64,000 nucleotides of DNA from Pseudomonas cannabina (GCF_900100365.1 NZ_FNKU01000001.1:62001-126000), one strand, 5' to 3'; shown: positions 1 to 11,249, numbered from the stretch's first letter. Translations and numbers: made by a program. The notes: generated from the sequence alone by a model not told the origin.

Positions 1-702
1 ATAACCCCTATAGGATCGCAGCGCTTGATAAAACTGCTTGATCTGGCTTGTGGTCAACACGGCCTTGCTTTGGCAGGTTGGTATCCTGAGGAAGCCTTCC
101 AAACTGGGTACTGGATTGAAATCTGCCAACCCACGCACTACCGCATATTTGAAAATTGCGGATAGGTCGCCTTTGACATGAATAGCCGCCCATGCACCGG
201 AGCTTTTACAAGCTTCCAGTACAGGACGAATTTCTTTTGCAGTGATCTCTGCAATTGGGAGCCCATCGAGCTTGGGGCTGAGATGACGCCTGATCCGTGA
301 CTCTTTGCCACGGTAGGAGCCAGGTGTGTATCTCGACTTGACATGCTCAAGGTAAGCAGCCGAAACCTTTGCAAACGAGCTTTCCATGGCTCTTTTACGC
401 TCCGCAGCTGCGTCGATATTGCGCTTCTTGCCGTCTTTTCTGTGTTGCGCTGGGTTGATTCCCAGCTTTGTCAGTTTGCGTGCTGCGTCACGTTCTGAGC
501 GGGCCTCGGCAAGCCCAATCTCTGGGTAAGAACCGATAGCAAAGACATTTTCCTTGCCATCGAGTCGAAATTTCCATCGCCACAGCTTACTACCACTAGG
601 CTGAACCAAAAGAAAAAGCCCGCCGCCATCCCCAAGCTTGTAAGGGGTAGCTGCGGGCTTTGCCGTGCGTACTTTAGCGTCTGTGATTAGGTCTTTAGGC
701 AT
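1..702 (-). CDS. Tyrosine recombinase / P4-type integrase, 5' part only (runs off window)
   Basis: The minus frame opens with ATG at 702 and stays open to position 1, giving 234 residues. The N-terminus (MPKDLITDAKVRTAKP, then YKLGDGGGLFLLVQPSGSK and a WRWKFRLDGKE stretch) is the DUF4102 arm-type DNA-binding domain of P4-like integrases. A SAM-like core-binding region follows from about residue 115. The catalytic R-H-R-Y residues would lie beyond the window, so activity cannot be judged. The gene is transcribed away from ychF, which suggests that a genomic island lies to the left and that its attachment end is near 703-900. No good ribosome-binding site is visible before 702. Confidence 0.88.
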   Translation of the reverse strand, partial: MPKDLITDAKVRTAKPAATPYKLGDGGGLFLLVQPSGSKLWRWKFRLDGKENVFAIGSYPEIGLAEARSERDAARKLTKLGINPAQHRKDGKKRNIDAAAERKRAMESSFAKVSAAYLEHVKSRYTPGSYRGKESRIRRHLSPKLDGLPIAEITAKEIRPVLEACKSSGAWAAIHVKGDLSAIFKYAVVRGLADFNPVPSLEGFLRIPTCQSKAVLTTSQIKQFYQALRSYRGY

Positions 703-797
703 TTGGGTATCCGTGCTGGATGAGGTAAATACCCCCATCCTAAAATCGTGATACCCCTGATGCTACCCCGCTTTTCTCTAGAACACTATCACCCTCG

Positions 798-880
798 GTG
801 AACCGCACTGAGCTCTTTTAATTTGGCTTCCCCTTGTAAATAGAGGGTTACAGATCAAATTAAGGTGCGGTACGGTTCAC
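798..880. repeat. Interrupted inverted repeat between integrase and ychF
   Basis: The left arm contains GTGAACCG, GCAC and TTTTAATTTG. The right arm contains CAAATTAA, GTGCGG and CGGTTCAC as their inverse complement, with small insertions. The arms enclose about 30 bases. The position, immediately upstream of an integrase start and outside the end of the core gene ychF, suits an island end, a recombinase arm-binding site or the integrase operator. No attachment core can be proved without the other end of the element. Confidence 0.5.
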
Positions 881-899
881 TAGGGTTCAGCAGGAACAT

Positions 900-2012
900 T
901 CAGACGTTAAACCTGAAATGCATCACATCACCATCCTTGACGATGTATTCCTTGCCTTCCAGACGCCATTTACCGGCTTCCTTGGCACCGGCTTCACCCT
1001 TGAACTGGATGAAATCGTCATAGGCTACGACTTCGGCACGGATGAAGCCTTTTTCGAAGTCGGTATGGATCACGCCAGCGGCCTGAGGGGCGGTAGCACC
1101 AACGCGAACGGTCCAGGCGCGGACTTCTTCGACGCCGGCGGTGAAGTAGGTCTGCAGGTGGAGCATTTCGTAGCCTGCGCGAATCACACGGTTCAGGCCG
1201 GGTTCTTCAAGGCCCAGGGCTTCGAGGAACATGTCTTTTTCTTCGCCGTCGTCCAGCTCGGCGATTTCTGCTTCGATCTTGTTGCAGACCGGTACCAGCA
1301 TCGCGCCTTCTTCTTCGGCGATGGCGCGTACGACGTCCAGCAGCGGGTTGTTCTCGAAGCCGTCTTCGGCGACGTTGGCAATGTACATGACCGGCTTGGT
1401 GGTCAGCAGGTGAAAGCCACGAATGACGACTTTCTCGTCGTTGCTCATGCTCTTCATCAGGCTGCGCGCAGGCTTGCCTTCGCTGAAGTGGGCAATCAGT
1501 TGCTCAAGCAGGCCTTTCTGGACCACTGCGTCCTTGTCGCCGCCCTTGTCGCCGCCCTTGGCGTTGCGTGCGACTTTTTGCAACTGCTTTTCACAGCTGT
1601 CGAGGTCGGCGAAGATCAGCTCGAGGTCGATGATCTCGATGTCGCGCTTGGGGTCGACGCTGTTGGAGACGTGAATCACGTTTTCATCTTCGAAGCAGCG
1701 CACTACGTGGGCGATGGCATCGGTCTCGCGGATGTTGGCGAGGAATTTGTTGCCCAGGCCTTCACCCTTGGAGGCACCTGCCACGAGGCCGGCGATGTCG
1801 ACGAACTCCATAGTGGTCGGCAGGATGCGCTTCGGGTTGACGATGGCTGCCAGAGCCGCGAGGCGTGGATCAGGCATCGGCACGATGCCGCTGTTCGGCT
1901 CGATGGTGCAGAAGGGGAAGTTCTCGGCCGCAATACCGGATTTGGTCAGGGCGTTGAACAGGGTGGACTTGCCGACGTTAGGCAGGCCGACGATGCCGCA
2001 ATTGAATCCCAT
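900..2012 (-). CDS. ychF: Redox-regulated ATPase YchF (Obg-like)
   Basis: The 370-residue protein has the G1 motif GLPNVGKST at residues 9-17, and NKIE in place of the usual NKxD, which is the signature of the ATP-preferring YchF/OLA1 subgroup. A C-terminal TGS domain follows ([13 protein letters not shown] onward), ending in MHFRFNV. YchF binds ribosomes and is linked to oxidative-stress responses. It lies 21 bases downstream of pth on the same strand, the usual pth-ychF pair. The 3' end is intact, so the neighbouring island did not disrupt it. Confidence 0.97.
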   Translation of the reverse strand: MGFNCGIVGLPNVGKSTLFNALTKSGIAAENFPFCTIEPNSGIVPMPDPRLAALAAIVNPKRILPTTMEFVDIAGLVAGASKGEGLGNKFLANIRETDAIAHVVRCFEDENVIHVSNSVDPKRDIEIIDLELIFADLDSCEKQLQKVARNAKGGDKGGDKDAVVQKGLLEQLIAHFSEGKPARSLMKSMSNDEKVVIRGFHLLTTKPVMYIANVAEDGFENNPLLDVVRAIAEEEGAMLVPVCNKIEAEIAELDDGEEKDMFLEALGLEEPGLNRVIRAGYEMLHLQTYFTAGVEEVRAWTVRVGATAPQAAGVIHTDFEKGFIRAEVVAYDDFIQFKGEAGAKEAGKWRLEGKEYIVKDGDVMHFRFNV

Positions 2013-2033
2013 GGTGTTTCCCCTCGAGTGATG

Positions 2034-2618
2034 TCAGGCCTTCTGGCTGTGCAGGTTTTTCATCGCCCGGTTCCATTCACCGGCGAAGATATCCGGCAGC
2101 ACGCCGAGGGCAAAATCGATACTGGCGTCCAGTTTTTCCTGTTCGGCGCGTGGCGCTCGACCCAGAACAAAACCGGATACCTTGCTGGCATCGCCCGGAT
2201 GGCCGATGCCAAGCCGCAAGCGATGAAATGTGTTCTGATTGCCGAGCTGCGCAATGATGTCGCGCAGCCCGTTATGACCGCCGTGGCCGCCGCCCGTTTT
2301 GAGTTTGGCAACGCCCGGAGGCAGATCGAGTTCGTCATGTGCCACCAGAATCGACTCCACCGGAATCCGGTAGAAACCGGCGAGTGCCGCGACGGCCTGG
2401 CCGCTGCGGTTCATATAGGTGGTGGGGATCAGCAGACGAACATCCTGACCCTGATGCGCGAAGCGTCCGGTCAGGCCAAAGAATTTGCGCTCGGGAACGA
2501 GATTGACTCGTTGCGCCGCAGCAATTCGCTCAACGAAAAGAGCCCCTGCGTTATGCCGGGTCTGTTCGTATTCAGCACCTGGATTTCCCAGGCCCACGAT
2601 CAGTTGTATGGCGGTCAC
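2034..2618 (-). CDS. pth: Peptidyl-tRNA hydrolase
   Basis: The enzyme hydrolyses peptidyl-tRNAs released from stalled ribosomes. I chose the GTG at 2618 because it gives 194 residues starting [14 protein letters not shown], the usual length and start, with an AAGGAA ribosome-binding site upstream. The frame can be extended to an ATG at 2690, but that adds an unlike, low-quality leader. Catalytic His22 (RHNAG), Asn12 (GNPG) and the [10 protein letters not shown] motif are all present. It sits between rplY and ychF in one transcription direction. Confidence 0.95.
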   Translation of the reverse strand: MTAIQLIVGLGNPGAEYEQTRHNAGALFVERIAAAQRVNLVPERKFFGLTGRFAHQGQDVRLLIPTTYMNRSGQAVAALAGFYRIPVESILVAHDELDLPPGVAKLKTGGGHGGHNGLRDIIAQLGNQNTFHRLRLGIGHPGDASKVSGFVLGRAPRAEQEKLDASIDFALGVLPDIFAGEWNRAMKNLHSQKA

Positions 2619-2781
2619 GACAGGGGCTCTTCCTTTGGAGTTGGGGTTAGACCGCTGGCGACAGCGGCAATGGAGGCGAAAATTGCTCATTTACCATGAT
2701 GTAAACTCCGCGATTCCGCCCGCTTTGCCTGCTATCGCTCGCGGTGTTTCCTGAGCAACTCCGACGTTGCCAAGTAAATGA

Positions 2782-3393
2782 TTACTCGGCAGCGCCTTCT
2801 TCACCTTCTTCGGTTTCATCAGCAACGATACGCGGTGCGTGGACGTTGGCGATTGCCAGGTCGTTGCCGTGTGCCAGTGCAACGAACTCGACGCCTTTAG
2901 GTGCTTTCAGCTCGGACAGGTGAACGTTGTCACCAACTTCCAGCGCGCCCAGGTCAACTTCAATGAACTCAGGCAGGTCTTTCGGCAGGCAGGTCACTTC
3001 CAGTTCAGTGGTAGTGTGCGAAATCTCGCCGCCTTTCTTGACTGGAGCTTCTTCGTTCACGAAGTGGATCGGTACGATTGCGGTCAGTTTCTGACCGGCA
3101 ATAACGCGCACGAAGTCAGCGTGCATCACGTGACCTTTGGCTGGGTGGCGTTGCAGTGCCTTGATGATGACGTTCTGCTTCTGGCCGCCAACGTTCAGCT
3201 CGATGATGTGGCTATAAGCCGCGTCGTTTTCGAGCAGTTTGGCAACTTCTTTGGCCAGCATGCTGATGGACTCAGGGGCTTTGTCGCCACCGTAAACTAC
3301 AGCTGGAACCAGGCTGGCGAGACGACGCAGGCGGCGGCTCGCACCTTTCCCCAGGTCGGAACGCTGTTCTGCATTCAGGGTAAATTCGTTCAT
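2782..3393 (-). CDS. rplY: 50S ribosomal protein L25 (CTC-type, general stress form)
   Basis: The 203-residue protein starts [20 protein letters not shown]. The N-terminal domain binds 5S rRNA, and the longer C-terminal beta domain of the Ctc/TL5 type ends in an acidic Glu-rich tail. The ATG at 3393 has an excellent GGAGATACAAC ribosome-binding site; the in-frame ATG at 3417 does not. It is transcribed after the prs terminator and before pth, so it probably has its own promoter in the 3394-3457 space. Confidence 0.96.
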   Translation of the reverse strand: MNEFTLNAEQRSDLGKGASRRLRRLASLVPAVVYGGDKAPESISMLAKEVAKLLENDAAYSHIIELNVGGQKQNVIIKALQRHPAKGHVMHADFVRVIAGQKLTAIVPIHFVNEEAPVKKGGEISHTTTELEVTCLPKDLPEFIEVDLGALEVGDNVHLSELKAPKGVEFVALAHGNDLAIANVHAPRIVADETEEGEEGAAE

Positions 3394-3457
3394 GTTGTAT
3401 CTCCAAATTAACCACATCCGCCGTTGCGTTTGCGACCAGCGCTAGGACGGTATGGGC

Positions 3458-3500
3458 AAAAAAGCCCCGCCCTGACCGAATGTCAGGGCGGGGCGCTTTT
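3458..3500 (-). terminator. Rho-independent terminator of prs
   Basis: On the minus strand the stem GCCCCGCCCTGAC pairs perfectly with GTCAGGGCGGGGC (13 bp) around a 5-base loop and runs into TTTTTT. It lies directly after the prs stop and before rplY, separating the two units. Confidence 0.9.
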
Positions 3501-3531
3501 CGTCAACGGAATGCAGGTCAGGGGCGAACCC

Positions 3532-4473
3532 TTAACGGAACATTGCGCTGATCGATTCTTCGTTGCTGATGCGGCGAACCGCTTCGGCGACTACCGGGGC
3601 AATATCCAGTTGGCGGATACGACCACAGGCTTGAGCTGCGGCGGACAACGGAATGGTGTTGGTCACCACTAGTTCGTCCAGCACGGAATTTTCAATGTTT
3701 TCGATCGCCCGACCCGACAGCACAGGGTGTGTGCAGTAGGCAAAGACCTTGGCAGCGCCATGCTCTTTCAGTGCCTTCGCCGCGTGGCACAGAGTGCCTG
3801 CGGTATCGACCATGTCGTCAACCAGAATGCAGGTACGCCCTTCAACATCACCGATGATGTGCATCACTTCGGAGTGATTGGCTTTTTCGCGGCGCTTGTC
3901 GATGATCCCGAGATCGACGCCCAGAGACTTGGCAACGGCACGTGCACGCACGACGCCACCGATATCCGGGGAAACGATCATCAGGTTTTCAAAGCGCTGG
4001 TCTTCAATGTCGTCCACCAGAACAGGGGAGCCGTAGATGTTATCTACCGGAATATCGAAGAAACCCTGAATCTGGTCAGCATGAAGATCAACCGTGAGCA
4101 CACGGTCGATTCCCACCACGGTCAGCATATCGGCAACGACTTTCGCGCTGATAGCAACACGTGCGGAGCGCGGACGGCGATCCTGGCGGGCATAACCAAA
4201 GTAAGGAATCACAGCAGTGATTCGGGACGCTGAGGAGCGGCGGAAGGCATCAGCCATCACGACGAGTTCCATCAGGTTATCGTTCGTCGGAGCGCAGGTC
4301 GGCTGAATGATGAAGACGTCTTTACCGCGGACGTTTTCATTAATCTCAGTGCTGATTTCGCCGTCGGAGAATTTTCCAACAGAAACATCACCCAGTGGGA
4401 TATGCAGCTGACGTACTACACGCCGAGCGAGATCGGGGTTGGCATTCCCCGTAAAGACCATCATCTTGGACAC
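3532..4473 (-). CDS. prs: Ribose-phosphate pyrophosphokinase (PRPP synthase)
   Basis: The enzyme makes PRPP from ribose 5-phosphate and ATP for nucleotide, His, Trp and NAD synthesis. The 313-residue protein starts with GTG at 4473 ([19 protein letters not shown]). It contains the flexible ATP loop FGYARQDRR, the ribose-phosphate/metal site [11 protein letters not shown] and the PRPP-binding loop [11 protein letters not shown]. It follows the tRNA(Gln) gene in the same direction and ends at a strong terminator. Confidence 0.98.
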   Translation of the reverse strand: MSKMMVFTGNANPDLARRVVRQLHIPLGDVSVGKFSDGEISTEINENVRGKDVFIIQPTCAPTNDNLMELVVMADAFRRSSASRITAVIPYFGYARQDRRPRSARVAISAKVVADMLTVVGIDRVLTVDLHADQIQGFFDIPVDNIYGSPVLVDDIEDQRFENLMIVSPDIGGVVRARAVAKSLGVDLGIIDKRREKANHSEVMHIIGDVEGRTCILVDDMVDTAGTLCHAAKALKEHGAAKVFAYCTHPVLSGRAIENIENSVLDELVVTNTIPLSAAAQACGRIRQLDIAPVVAEAVRRISNEESISAMFR

Positions 4474-4518
4474 GCGCAGTACCTAGAGGCTGAGGGTAAC
4501 CTGGATGAGTATAGAAAA

Positions 4519-4593
4519 TGGCAGGGGCGGCTGGATTCGAACCAACGCATGGCAGGATCAAAACCTGCTGCCTTACCGCTTGGCGACGCCCCT
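4519..4593 (-). tRNA. tRNA-Gln (anticodon TTG)
   Basis: The 75-base minus-strand sequence folds as a cloverleaf. Acceptor AGGGGCG pairs with CGCCCCT, followed by discriminator G and an encoded CCA. The D-arm contains GCCAAGCGGTAAGGC, the anticodon stem-loop is GCAGG-TTTTGAT-CCTGC with TTG, and the T-arm is GTTGG-TTCGAAT-CCAGC. It lies between ispE and prs, as in other pseudomonads, and is probably processed from a common transcript. Confidence 0.97.
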
Positions 4594-4631
4594 GTAATTG
4601 AATCAATCGAGTGTTTCGCACTCAATTCCTG

Positions 4632-5486
4632 TTACAGAATTTGCAGCTTGCGATGCAACATCGAAATGTTACTTCCTTTCGCTACGAACCCCGTAAGGGT
4701 CTCTGCAAGAAGGGCCGAGACTTTATCAGCTTTAGCTTTGTTTGGGAAGGCCCCAAACACACAACTTCCAGTTCCGGTTAATTTTGCTTCGGTAAAATTA
4801 CCTAGCAAATTCAAAGCGTTACGTACTTCTGGGTAACGCCTCTCTACAACCGCTTTACAGTCATTTCGACTGTTTCCCTTGGGAACGGGGCGCACTTTAA
4901 TGGGCGGCGTGTCGCGTGTCAACAACGGATCTGAAAAAATTTCTGCTGTACTTACAGCGACTTGCGGAACGAGCACTAAATACCAGTGTTCTTCGGGGTT
5001 TTCCGGTGTGAGTATTTCACCGATACCCTCGGCAAACGCTGCCCGGCCGCGCACGAATACCGGTACATCGGCACCCAGTGTCAGGCCCAGCGCGGCAAGC
5101 CGGTCTTCATCCCAGCCCAGTTGCCACAAATGATTCAGGCCAAGCAGGGTGGTGGCCGCATCCGAACTTCCGCCACCGATGCCGCCACCCATGGGCAGGC
5201 GTTTTTCCAGCCAGATGTCCATGCCCAATGTGCAGCCGGACTGTTGTTGCAGTGCGCGCGCCGCCTTGACGATCATGTTGCTGTCATGCGGAACGCCAGG
5301 AACCTCGGTCTGCAAACGGATGTCGCCATCCTCGCGAACGGCGAAACCCAGCTCATCACCATGGTCGAGAAACTGAAACAGGGTCTGCAGTTCATGGTAG
5401 CCGTCAGGGCGACGACCCAGAATGTGCAGCATCAGGTTCAACTTTGCCGGCGCGGGCAAGACCAGTTGTGGCGTGCGCATGCTCAT
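4632..5486 (-). CDS. ispE: 4-diphosphocytidyl-2-C-methyl-D-erythritol kinase
   Basis: This GHMP kinase phosphorylates CDP-ME in the MEP isoprenoid pathway. The 284-residue protein begins [20 protein letters not shown]. It has the substrate-binding PAKLNL motif, the ATP-binding glycine loop [14 protein letters not shown], and a C-terminal [10 protein letters not shown] loop. The ATG at 5486 overlaps the lolB stop in an ATGA arrangement, indicating translational coupling. Confidence 0.97.
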   Translation of the reverse strand: MSMRTPQLVLPAPAKLNLMLHILGRRPDGYHELQTLFQFLDHGDELGFAVREDGDIRLQTEVPGVPHDSNMIVKAARALQQQSGCTLGMDIWLEKRLPMGGGIGGGSSDAATTLLGLNHLWQLGWDEDRLAALGLTLGADVPVFVRGRAAFAEGIGEILTPENPEEHWYLVLVPQVAVSTAEIFSDPLLTRDTPPIKVRPVPKGNSRNDCKAVVERRYPEVRNALNLLGNFTEAKLTGTGSCVFGAFPNKAKADKVSALLAETLTGFVAKGSNISMLHRKLQIL

Positions 5487-6100
5487 TGCCCTAATTTGCG
5501 AGGCTGCCAGTCCTTGATGACCAGCGTGACGTCGAGGTCCTGGCCGTGCAGCTTGACGCGCTCAGGCAGCCAGTAGCCATTCTGTTCGACGTAGCTGAGG
5601 TATTCCACCTGCCAGCCGTCCTGCTCCAGGCTCGACAGGCGGCTATCGCCATCCAGTGTCACGTTGCTTTTGCTGTCCGGGGCGGGCAGGCCGCGAACCC
5701 ACCACACCAGGTGCGAGACGGGCAGTTTCCAGCCCAATTGCTCCTGCAGCAGCGCTTCCGGCGTCGTGGCTTCGTAACGGCCCTGATTGGCCACTTCAAG
5801 CGCCACGGCACCCGGCCGACCGGTCAGGCGTGCCGCGCCGCGACCCAGTGGCCCGGACAGACGAATATCGTAATAGTCCTGACGTTGCAGCCAGAACAAG
5901 GTGCCGCTGCCGGAATCCTTCGGTGCGCGAATACCGACCTTGCCGTTGATCTGCCAGCCGTCGAGGCTGCTCAACTGCTGTTTGTGTTCGCGCCATTGCG
6001 CGGGGTCACCTTTGCCCTGAACGGCTTCGCGGGAGGTAAGCCCGGCGCAGCCGGTGAGCAGGGCGATAAAGCTAAATACGATTACATGGCGCAAAAACAT
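5483..6100 (-). CDS. lolB: Outer-membrane lipoprotein receptor LolB
   Basis: LolB accepts lipoproteins from periplasmic LolA and inserts them in the outer membrane. The 205-residue protein has a short signal peptide with lipobox LLTGC (Cys18). It continues into the LolB beta fold, including [15 protein letters not shown] and [10 protein letters not shown]. It is 4 bases downstream of the TPR lipoprotein gene and overlaps ispE. Confidence 0.95.
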   Translation of the reverse strand: MFLRHVIVFSFIALLTGCAGLTSREAVQGKGDPAQWREHKQQLSSLDGWQINGKVGIRAPKDSGSGTLFWLQRQDYYDIRLSGPLGRGAARLTGRPGAVALEVANQGRYEATTPEALLQEQLGWKLPVSHLVWWVRGLPAPDSKSNVTLDGDSRLSSLEQDGWQVEYLSYVEQNGYWLPERVKLHGQDLDVTLVIKDWQPRKLGQ

Positions 6101-6104
6101 AACG

Positions 6105-7832
6105 TCAAAGGTTCTCTGATCCGGTCAAGCGCTGCAGGGTGCTGCGCAGAATAGGGCTGTCGGGTTGTTGTTCCAGGGCCTTGGCCCAGACTTTACGGGC
6201 TTCGCGCTGCTCGCCTTTGGCCCAGAGCACTTCACCCAGATGCGCGGCGACTTCATGATCGGGAAAGCGCTCGAGGGCCTGGCGCAGATAACGCTCGGCT
6301 GCATCCAGGTTGCCCATGCGATAGTTCACCCAGCCCAAGCTGTCGAGTACCGCCGGGTCATCGGGGTTGATCTTGTGCGCTTTCTCGATCAGTTCCCGGG
6401 CTTCGGCGTAGCGGGTCGTGCGATCCGAAAGGGTATAGCCCAGCGCATTCAGCGCCATGGCGTTTTCCGGTTCGCGCTTGATGATGGTCCGCAGGTCTTT
6501 TTCCATCTGGGTCAGATCGTTGCGCTTTTCCGCCAGCATGGCCCGCGTATAAAGCAGATTGACGTCGTCCGGGTATTGCTTGAGCGCCTGGCTCAGGACC
6601 TGCCAGCCACGATCCAGCTGATCATTGCTGGTCAGCGTTTCGGCTTCGATCAGGTACAGCTGAATTGCGTAATCCGGTTCTTCGGCGCGCGCTTCGGCCA
6701 GCCGTTTGGCGGCTTCTGCGCCGTTGCCATTGCTGACCAGAATATCGGCCTGACGCAACTGGGCGGCGAGAAAGTCAGGGCCAGGGCCAACCTGAGCGTA
6801 CTCGTTGAGCGCGCTTTGCGGGTCGTCGCGCTCTTCGTGAATACGGCCCAGATTCAAATGCGCCGAATCCACATGTGCGCCTCGGGCGATCAGCTCTTCC
6901 AGATAACCCGCCGCTTCATCCCAGGCCTTGGCTTCAAGGCAGACCAGTGCCAGCGAGAAGCGCAGTTCGTCGTCATCCGGATACTGTTGCAGAAGGGCCG
7001 CGAACTGCACTTTGGCGTCTTCCATGCGGTTCTGTTCGACCAGCATGCGCGCATACGTCAGGCGCAGGCGCTTGTCGTCCGGGTATTTCTTGATGCTTTT
7101 TTCCAGCAGCGGCACCGCTTCCTTGCCGCGATTCATGCTTTGCAGCAAGCGTGCGTGCAGCAGGATAGGTGCAACTTCGCCTTCTTTCGGCGGGTTGTCC
7201 TCAAGCAGTTTGAGCGACTGCTCGGCGTCGCCGTTCTGTTGCAGCAGCAGCGCCTTGCCGAAAATCAGCTGGCCGTTGTTGGGGTATTTGCCCAGCAACC
7301 GGTCGAAACTTTTAAGCAAGCCATTGCGGGTGTCCGGGTCGGTTTCCGCTGCGGACAGGGCCAGGAAATCAAAATGGGTGTCGCCCTGGCCTTGCAGAAC
7401 CCGCTCCATGTACACCAGCGAGTCGTCGTAACGCCCGGCACGCGCCAGCTGGATGGCGGCGGCACGCTGCGCTTCCAGATTCTTCGGATCGTTTTTTGCC
7501 CAGATCAGCGCCGTTTGCAGTGCGGACTGATCTGCGCCCATGTACTCGGCGATCCGGTAGGCTCGCTCGGAGACCCCGGGGTCCTGAGTCTTGATCGCCT
7601 GGGTCACGTAGTTGTCCAAGGCGATGTCGAAACGGTTGCGCTGGCCGGCCAGCTCCGCGCTCAGCAGGCTGACCAGCGTCTCCTGAGTGAACGAGCCATA
7701 GACCTGAGGCTTGGCCTCAGGTGCGGGAGGTGCATCTTTCTGGGCTGTCACGGGTTGCGACGTGGCGGGGGCCATGGACTGGCAGCCGCCTAGAAAGGCA
7801 AGAGCAAGGAACAACGCGGAGGATCTATTCAT
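6105..7832 (-). CDS. Tetratricopeptide-repeat lipoprotein
   Basis: The 575-residue protein starts [17 protein letters not shown], a lipoprotein signal with Cys17 as the modified residue, so it should sit at the outer membrane facing the periplasm. Most of the chain is tandem TPR units, for example [19 protein letters not shown] and [19 protein letters not shown] near the C-terminus, which act as a protein-binding scaffold. An upstream in-frame ATG at 7919 would hide the lipobox and is rejected. It forms an operon with lolB and ispE. The specific partner is unknown. Confidence 0.9.
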   Translation of the reverse strand: MNRSSALFLALAFLGGCQSMAPATSQPVTAQKDAPPAPEAKPQVYGSFTQETLVSLLSAELAGQRNRFDIALDNYVTQAIKTQDPGVSERAYRIAEYMGADQSALQTALIWAKNDPKNLEAQRAAAIQLARAGRYDDSLVYMERVLQGQGDTHFDFLALSAAETDPDTRNGLLKSFDRLLGKYPNNGQLIFGKALLLQQNGDAEQSLKLLEDNPPKEGEVAPILLHARLLQSMNRGKEAVPLLEKSIKKYPDDKRLRLTYARMLVEQNRMEDAKVQFAALLQQYPDDDELRFSLALVCLEAKAWDEAAGYLEELIARGAHVDSAHLNLGRIHEERDDPQSALNEYAQVGPGPDFLAAQLRQADILVSNGNGAEAAKRLAEARAEEPDYAIQLYLIEAETLTSNDQLDRGWQVLSQALKQYPDDVNLLYTRAMLAEKRNDLTQMEKDLRTIIKREPENAMALNALGYTLSDRTTRYAEARELIEKAHKINPDDPAVLDSLGWVNYRMGNLDAAERYLRQALERFPDHEVAAHLGEVLWAKGEQREARKVWAKALEQQPDSPILRSTLQRLTGSENL

Positions 7833-8058
7833 ATATAAGAAGGGCGGCTTACCTGCGGTGAGAGCATCATGACACAAGGCTGTCGGCAAAACCCACAGCC
7901 GTCGGAAAAACTGATGCAATGCTGATGTTTGCTGCGTTGTCGGCTTCGAAACGCTGCCGATAACGCGCGACTGTAGTGGGACAATAATATGCGGTGGTTG
8001 TTCTGAACCTATCGAAGTAGGACAATTACCGGCTTCACGTCACCACCTGCGACCCTGA

Positions 8059-9336
8059 ATGGCCTTCCTTGCACTCGGTATCAACCATAAGACCGCCTCG
8101 GTCGACGTTCGCGAGCGTGTGGCATTTACCCCGGAACAGCTGGTCGAGGCGCTGCAACAGCTCTGTCATCTGACCGAAAGTCGCGAAGCTGCGATTCTTT
8201 CGACGTGCAACCGCAGCGAACTGTACATCGAACACGACCACCTTGCGGCTGACAGCATTCTGGCCTGGCTTGCAGATTACCATCACCTCAGCCTGGAAGA
8301 ATTGCGCGCCAGCGCCTATGTCCATGAGGATGATGCGGCCGTGCGTCACATGATGCGCGTGGCCTCGGGGCTCGACTCGCTGGTATTGGGCGAGCCACAG
8401 ATTCTCGGGCAGATGAAGTCCGCGTATGCCGTTGCCCGCGAAGCCGGAACGGTCGGGCCGTTGCTCGGTCGCCTGTTTCAGGCCACCTTCAGTGCCGCAA
8501 AACAGGTGCGCACCGACACCGCCATCGGCGAAAACCCGGTGTCCGTTGCGTTTGCCGCAGTCAGCCTGGCGAAACAGATTTTCAGCGACCTGCAGCGCAG
8601 TCAGGCCTTGTTGATCGGTGCGGGCGAGACCATTACGCTGGTCGCCCGGCATCTGCACGACCTGGGCGTGAAACGCATCGTGGTGGCCAATCGAACGCTG
8701 GAGCGCGCCAGCATGCTCGCCGCCGAGTTTGGTGCGCATGCGGTGCTGCTCTCGGATATTCCGGCCGAGCTGGTCAACAGCGACATTGTGATCAGTTCCA
8801 CCGCCAGTCAGCTGCCGATTCTGGGCAAGGGCGCAGTGGAAAGTGCGCTGAAACTGCGCAAACACAAACCGATTTTCATGGTCGACATCGCTCTACCGCG
8901 CGACATCGAGCCGGAAGTCGGCGAGCTGGACGACGTTTACCTGTACAGCGTCGATGATCTGCATGAAGTGGTGGCAGAAAATCTCAAGAGCCGTCAGGGT
9001 GCGGCACTGGCCGCCGAACAATTGGTCAGCGTCGGTGCCGAAGATTTCATGTCGCGCCTGCGCGAGCTGGCAGCGGTCGACGTATTACGCGCTTACCGTC
9101 AGCAAAGCGAGCGGTTGCGCGACGAAGAACTGAGCAAGGCGCAGCGCATGCTGGCCAACGGCAGCAACGCCGAAGACGTGCTGGTTCAACTGGCGCGTGG
9201 CCTGACTAACAAATTGCTGCACGCGCCCAGCGTGCAACTCAAGAAGCTGTCTGCCGAAGGTCGCGTCGACGCGCTGGCCATGGCCCAGGAACTTTTTGCC
9301 CTCGGTGAGGGCTCGACGGATAAACCCCCGCAATGA
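8059..9336 (+). CDS. hemA: Glutamyl-tRNA reductase
   Basis: HemA makes glutamate-1-semialdehyde from Glu-tRNA(Glu), the first step of the C5 haem pathway. The 425-residue protein begins [20 protein letters not shown]. The catalytic Cys50 lies in ILSTCNRSE, and the NADPH domain has [15 protein letters not shown]. It is divergent from the TPR gene across a 226-base promoter region. Its stop overlaps the prfA start (ATGA). No strong ribosome-binding site is seen, which may matter because HemA levels are often controlled. Confidence 0.98.
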   Translation: MAFLALGINHKTASVDVRERVAFTPEQLVEALQQLCHLTESREAAILSTCNRSELYIEHDHLAADSILAWLADYHHLSLEELRASAYVHEDDAAVRHMMRVASGLDSLVLGEPQILGQMKSAYAVAREAGTVGPLLGRLFQATFSAAKQVRTDTAIGENPVSVAFAAVSLAKQIFSDLQRSQALLIGAGETITLVARHLHDLGVKRIVVANRTLERASMLAAEFGAHAVLLSDIPAELVNSDIVISSTASQLPILGKGAVESALKLRKHKPIFMVDIALPRDIEPEVGELDDVYLYSVDDLHEVVAENLKSRQGAALAAEQLVSVGAEDFMSRLRELAAVDVLRAYRQQSERLRDEELSKAQRMLANGSNAEDVLVQLARGLTNKLLHAPSVQLKKLSAEGRVDALAMAQELFALGEGSTDKPPQ

Positions 9337-10415
9337 AAGCTTCACTGCTCAATAAGCTGGATGTACTCAGCGACCGTTTCGAGGAACTGACCGCGTTGCT
9401 AGGCGACGCGGAAGTCATCAGCGATCAGACACGCTTTCGCGCCTATTCCCGTGAGTACGCCGAGGTGGAGCCGGTTGTCGCGCTCTATAAACAGCTGCTC
9501 AAGGTGCAAGCCGATCTCGAGGGCGCACAGGCGCTGTTGAAGGACAGCGATCCGGACATGCGCGAGATGGCGGTCGAGGAAGTCCGCGAAACCAAAGAGC
9601 AGTTGGTCGATCTGGAAGCTCAGCTGCAACGCATGCTGCTGCCCAAGGACCCGAACGACGGCCGCAACGTGTTTCTGGAAATTCGCGCCGGCACCGGCGG
9701 TGACGAAGCGGCGATCTTCTCCGGCGACCTGTTCCGCATGTACTCGCGGTATGCCGAGCGACGTGGCTGGCGGGTGGAAATACTCTCCGAAAACGAAGGC
9801 GAGCATGGCGGTTACAAGGAAGTCATCGCGCGAGTCGAAGGTGACAGTGTTTACGGCAAACTGAAATTCGAGTCCGGCGCGCACCGTGTGCAGCGTGTGC
9901 CCGAGACCGAATCCCAGGGGCGTATTCACACCTCCGCCTGTACGGTGGCGGTGCTGCCCGAGCCTGATGAGCAGCAAGCCATCGAGATCAACCCGGCCGA
10001 CCTGCGCGTCGACACCTATCGTTCGTCGGGGGCCGGTGGTCAGCACGTCAACAAGACCGACTCTGCCATTCGCATTACCCACTTGCCATCGGGTATCGTT
10101 GTCGAGTGTCAGGAAGAGCGTTCGCAACACAAGAACAGAGCCCGGGCAATGTCCTGGTTATCTGCCAAACTGAATGATCAGCAGACCAGCGCCGCGGCCA
10201 GTGCCATCGCCAGCGAGCGCAAATTGCTTGTCGGGTCTGGTGATCGTTCGGAGCGTATCCGCACCTACAACTTTCCTCAGGGGCGAGTGACGGATCACCG
10301 CGTCAATCTGACCCTGTACTCGCTGGATGAAGTTCTGGCGGGCGGAGTCGATGCAGTGATAGAGCCGCTACTCGCTGAATATCAGGCTGATCAACTTGCG
10401 GCACTGGGTGATTAA
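9333..10415 (+). CDS. prfA: Peptide chain release factor 1
   Basis: RF1 reads UAA and UAG stop codons. The 360-residue protein has the PxT codon-recognition tripeptide as PET ([10 protein letters not shown]) and the GGQ motif ([10 protein letters not shown]) near residues 233-236, whose Gln is methylated by PrmC. The gene overlaps hemA by 4 bases and directly abuts prmC, the enzyme that modifies it. Confidence 0.98.
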   Translation: MKASLLNKLDVLSDRFEELTALLGDAEVISDQTRFRAYSREYAEVEPVVALYKQLLKVQADLEGAQALLKDSDPDMREMAVEEVRETKEQLVDLEAQLQRMLLPKDPNDGRNVFLEIRAGTGGDEAAIFSGDLFRMYSRYAERRGWRVEILSENEGEHGGYKEVIARVEGDSVYGKLKFESGAHRVQRVPETESQGRIHTSACTVAVLPEPDEQQAIEINPADLRVDTYRSSGAGGQHVNKTDSAIRITHLPSGIVVECQEERSQHKNRARAMSWLSAKLNDQQTSAAASAIASERKLLVGSGDRSERIRTYNFPQGRVTDHRVNLTLYSLDEVLAGGVDAVIEPLLAEYQADQLAALGD

Positions 10416-11249
10416 ATGACCATCATCGCAAGTGTATTAAGAAGCGCCGAGCTTCCCGATTCACCGACCGCGCGGCTCGATGTCGAGCTGCTGCTTGCCG
10501 CAGCGCTGGGCAAGCCGCGCAGTTTTCTGCACACCTGGCCCGAACGGATCGTCAGCACTGAAGCCGCCGTGGCCTTTGCGGGCTATCTGGAGCGACGACG
10601 CAAAGGCGAGCCAGTGGCTTACATTCTCGGCCAGCAAGGCTTCTGGAAGCTGGTCCTTGAAGTCGCGCCGCACACTTTGATCCCACGCCCCGAGACTGAA
10701 ATGCTGGTCGAGGCGGCGCTGGAACTGGTGCCCGCGTTTGCTTCGGCTCAGGTCCTGGATCTGGGTACCGGAACCGGGGCCATCGGTCTGGCCCTGGCCA
10801 ACGAGCGCAAGCAGTGGAAAGTGACTGCGGTCGACCGCGTAGCGGAAGCCGTTGCGCTGGCCGAGCGCAACCGACAGCGCTTGCACCTGAACAACGCCGA
10901 AATCTTCGAAAGCCACTGGTTCAATGGCCTGCAAGGTCGTCAGTTCGATCTGATCATCAGCAACCCGCCTTATATCTCGGACGACGATCCGCATCTGTCG
11001 GCCGGTGACGTGCGTTTCGAGCCGAGCAGCGCACTGATTGCCGGTGCCGATGGGCTGGATGATTTGCGGGCGATCATCGAACAGGCACCGGCACACCTGA
11101 ATACCGAAGGCTGGCTGCTGTTGGAACATGGCTACGATCAGGGCGCCGCAGTACGCGAATTATTGATTCGCCAGGGCTTCGAGCGCATTCAGACCCGCCG
11201 CGATCTGGGCGAGCACGAGCGCATCACGTTCGGCTGCAAGCCGTGCTGA
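10416..11249 (+). CDS. prmC: Release-factor glutamine N5-methyltransferase
   Basis: PrmC methylates the Gln of the GGQ motif in RF1 and RF2. The 277-residue protein has the SAM-binding motif LDLGTGTGAIGLAL and the NPPY catalytic motif (ISNPPYISDDDP). It starts on the base after the prfA stop and overlaps moeB by 7 bases. Confidence 0.97.
   Translation: MTIIASVLRSAELPDSPTARLDVELLLAAALGKPRSFLHTWPERIVSTEAAVAFAGYLERRRKGEPVAYILGQQGFWKLVLEVAPHTLIPRPETEMLVEAALELVPAFASAQVLDLGTGTGAIGLALANERKQWKVTAVDRVAEAVALAERNRQRLHLNNAEIFESHWFNGLQGRQFDLIISNPPYISDDDPHLSAGDVRFEPSSALIAGADGLDDLRAIIEQAPAHLNTEGWLLLEHGYDQGAAVRELLIRQGFERIQTRRDLGEHERITFGCKPC

Noticed and set aside
918..2699. Very long plus-strand frame opposite ychF and pth
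   Set aside because: It runs antisense to two clearly recognised genes, has no recognisable domain and no ribosome-binding site. It reflects the high GC content at third positions of the real genes.
6165..7793. 542-codon plus-strand frame opposite the TPR lipoprotein gene
   Set aside because: It is an antisense shadow of a gene with a perfect lipoprotein signal and TPR repeats; its Gln/Arg-rich translation has no family resemblance.
9333..10415. PET instead of PAT in RF1 as an altered stop-codon specificity
   Set aside because: RF1 proteins of other bacteria also carry PxT variants including PET, so this is within family variation.
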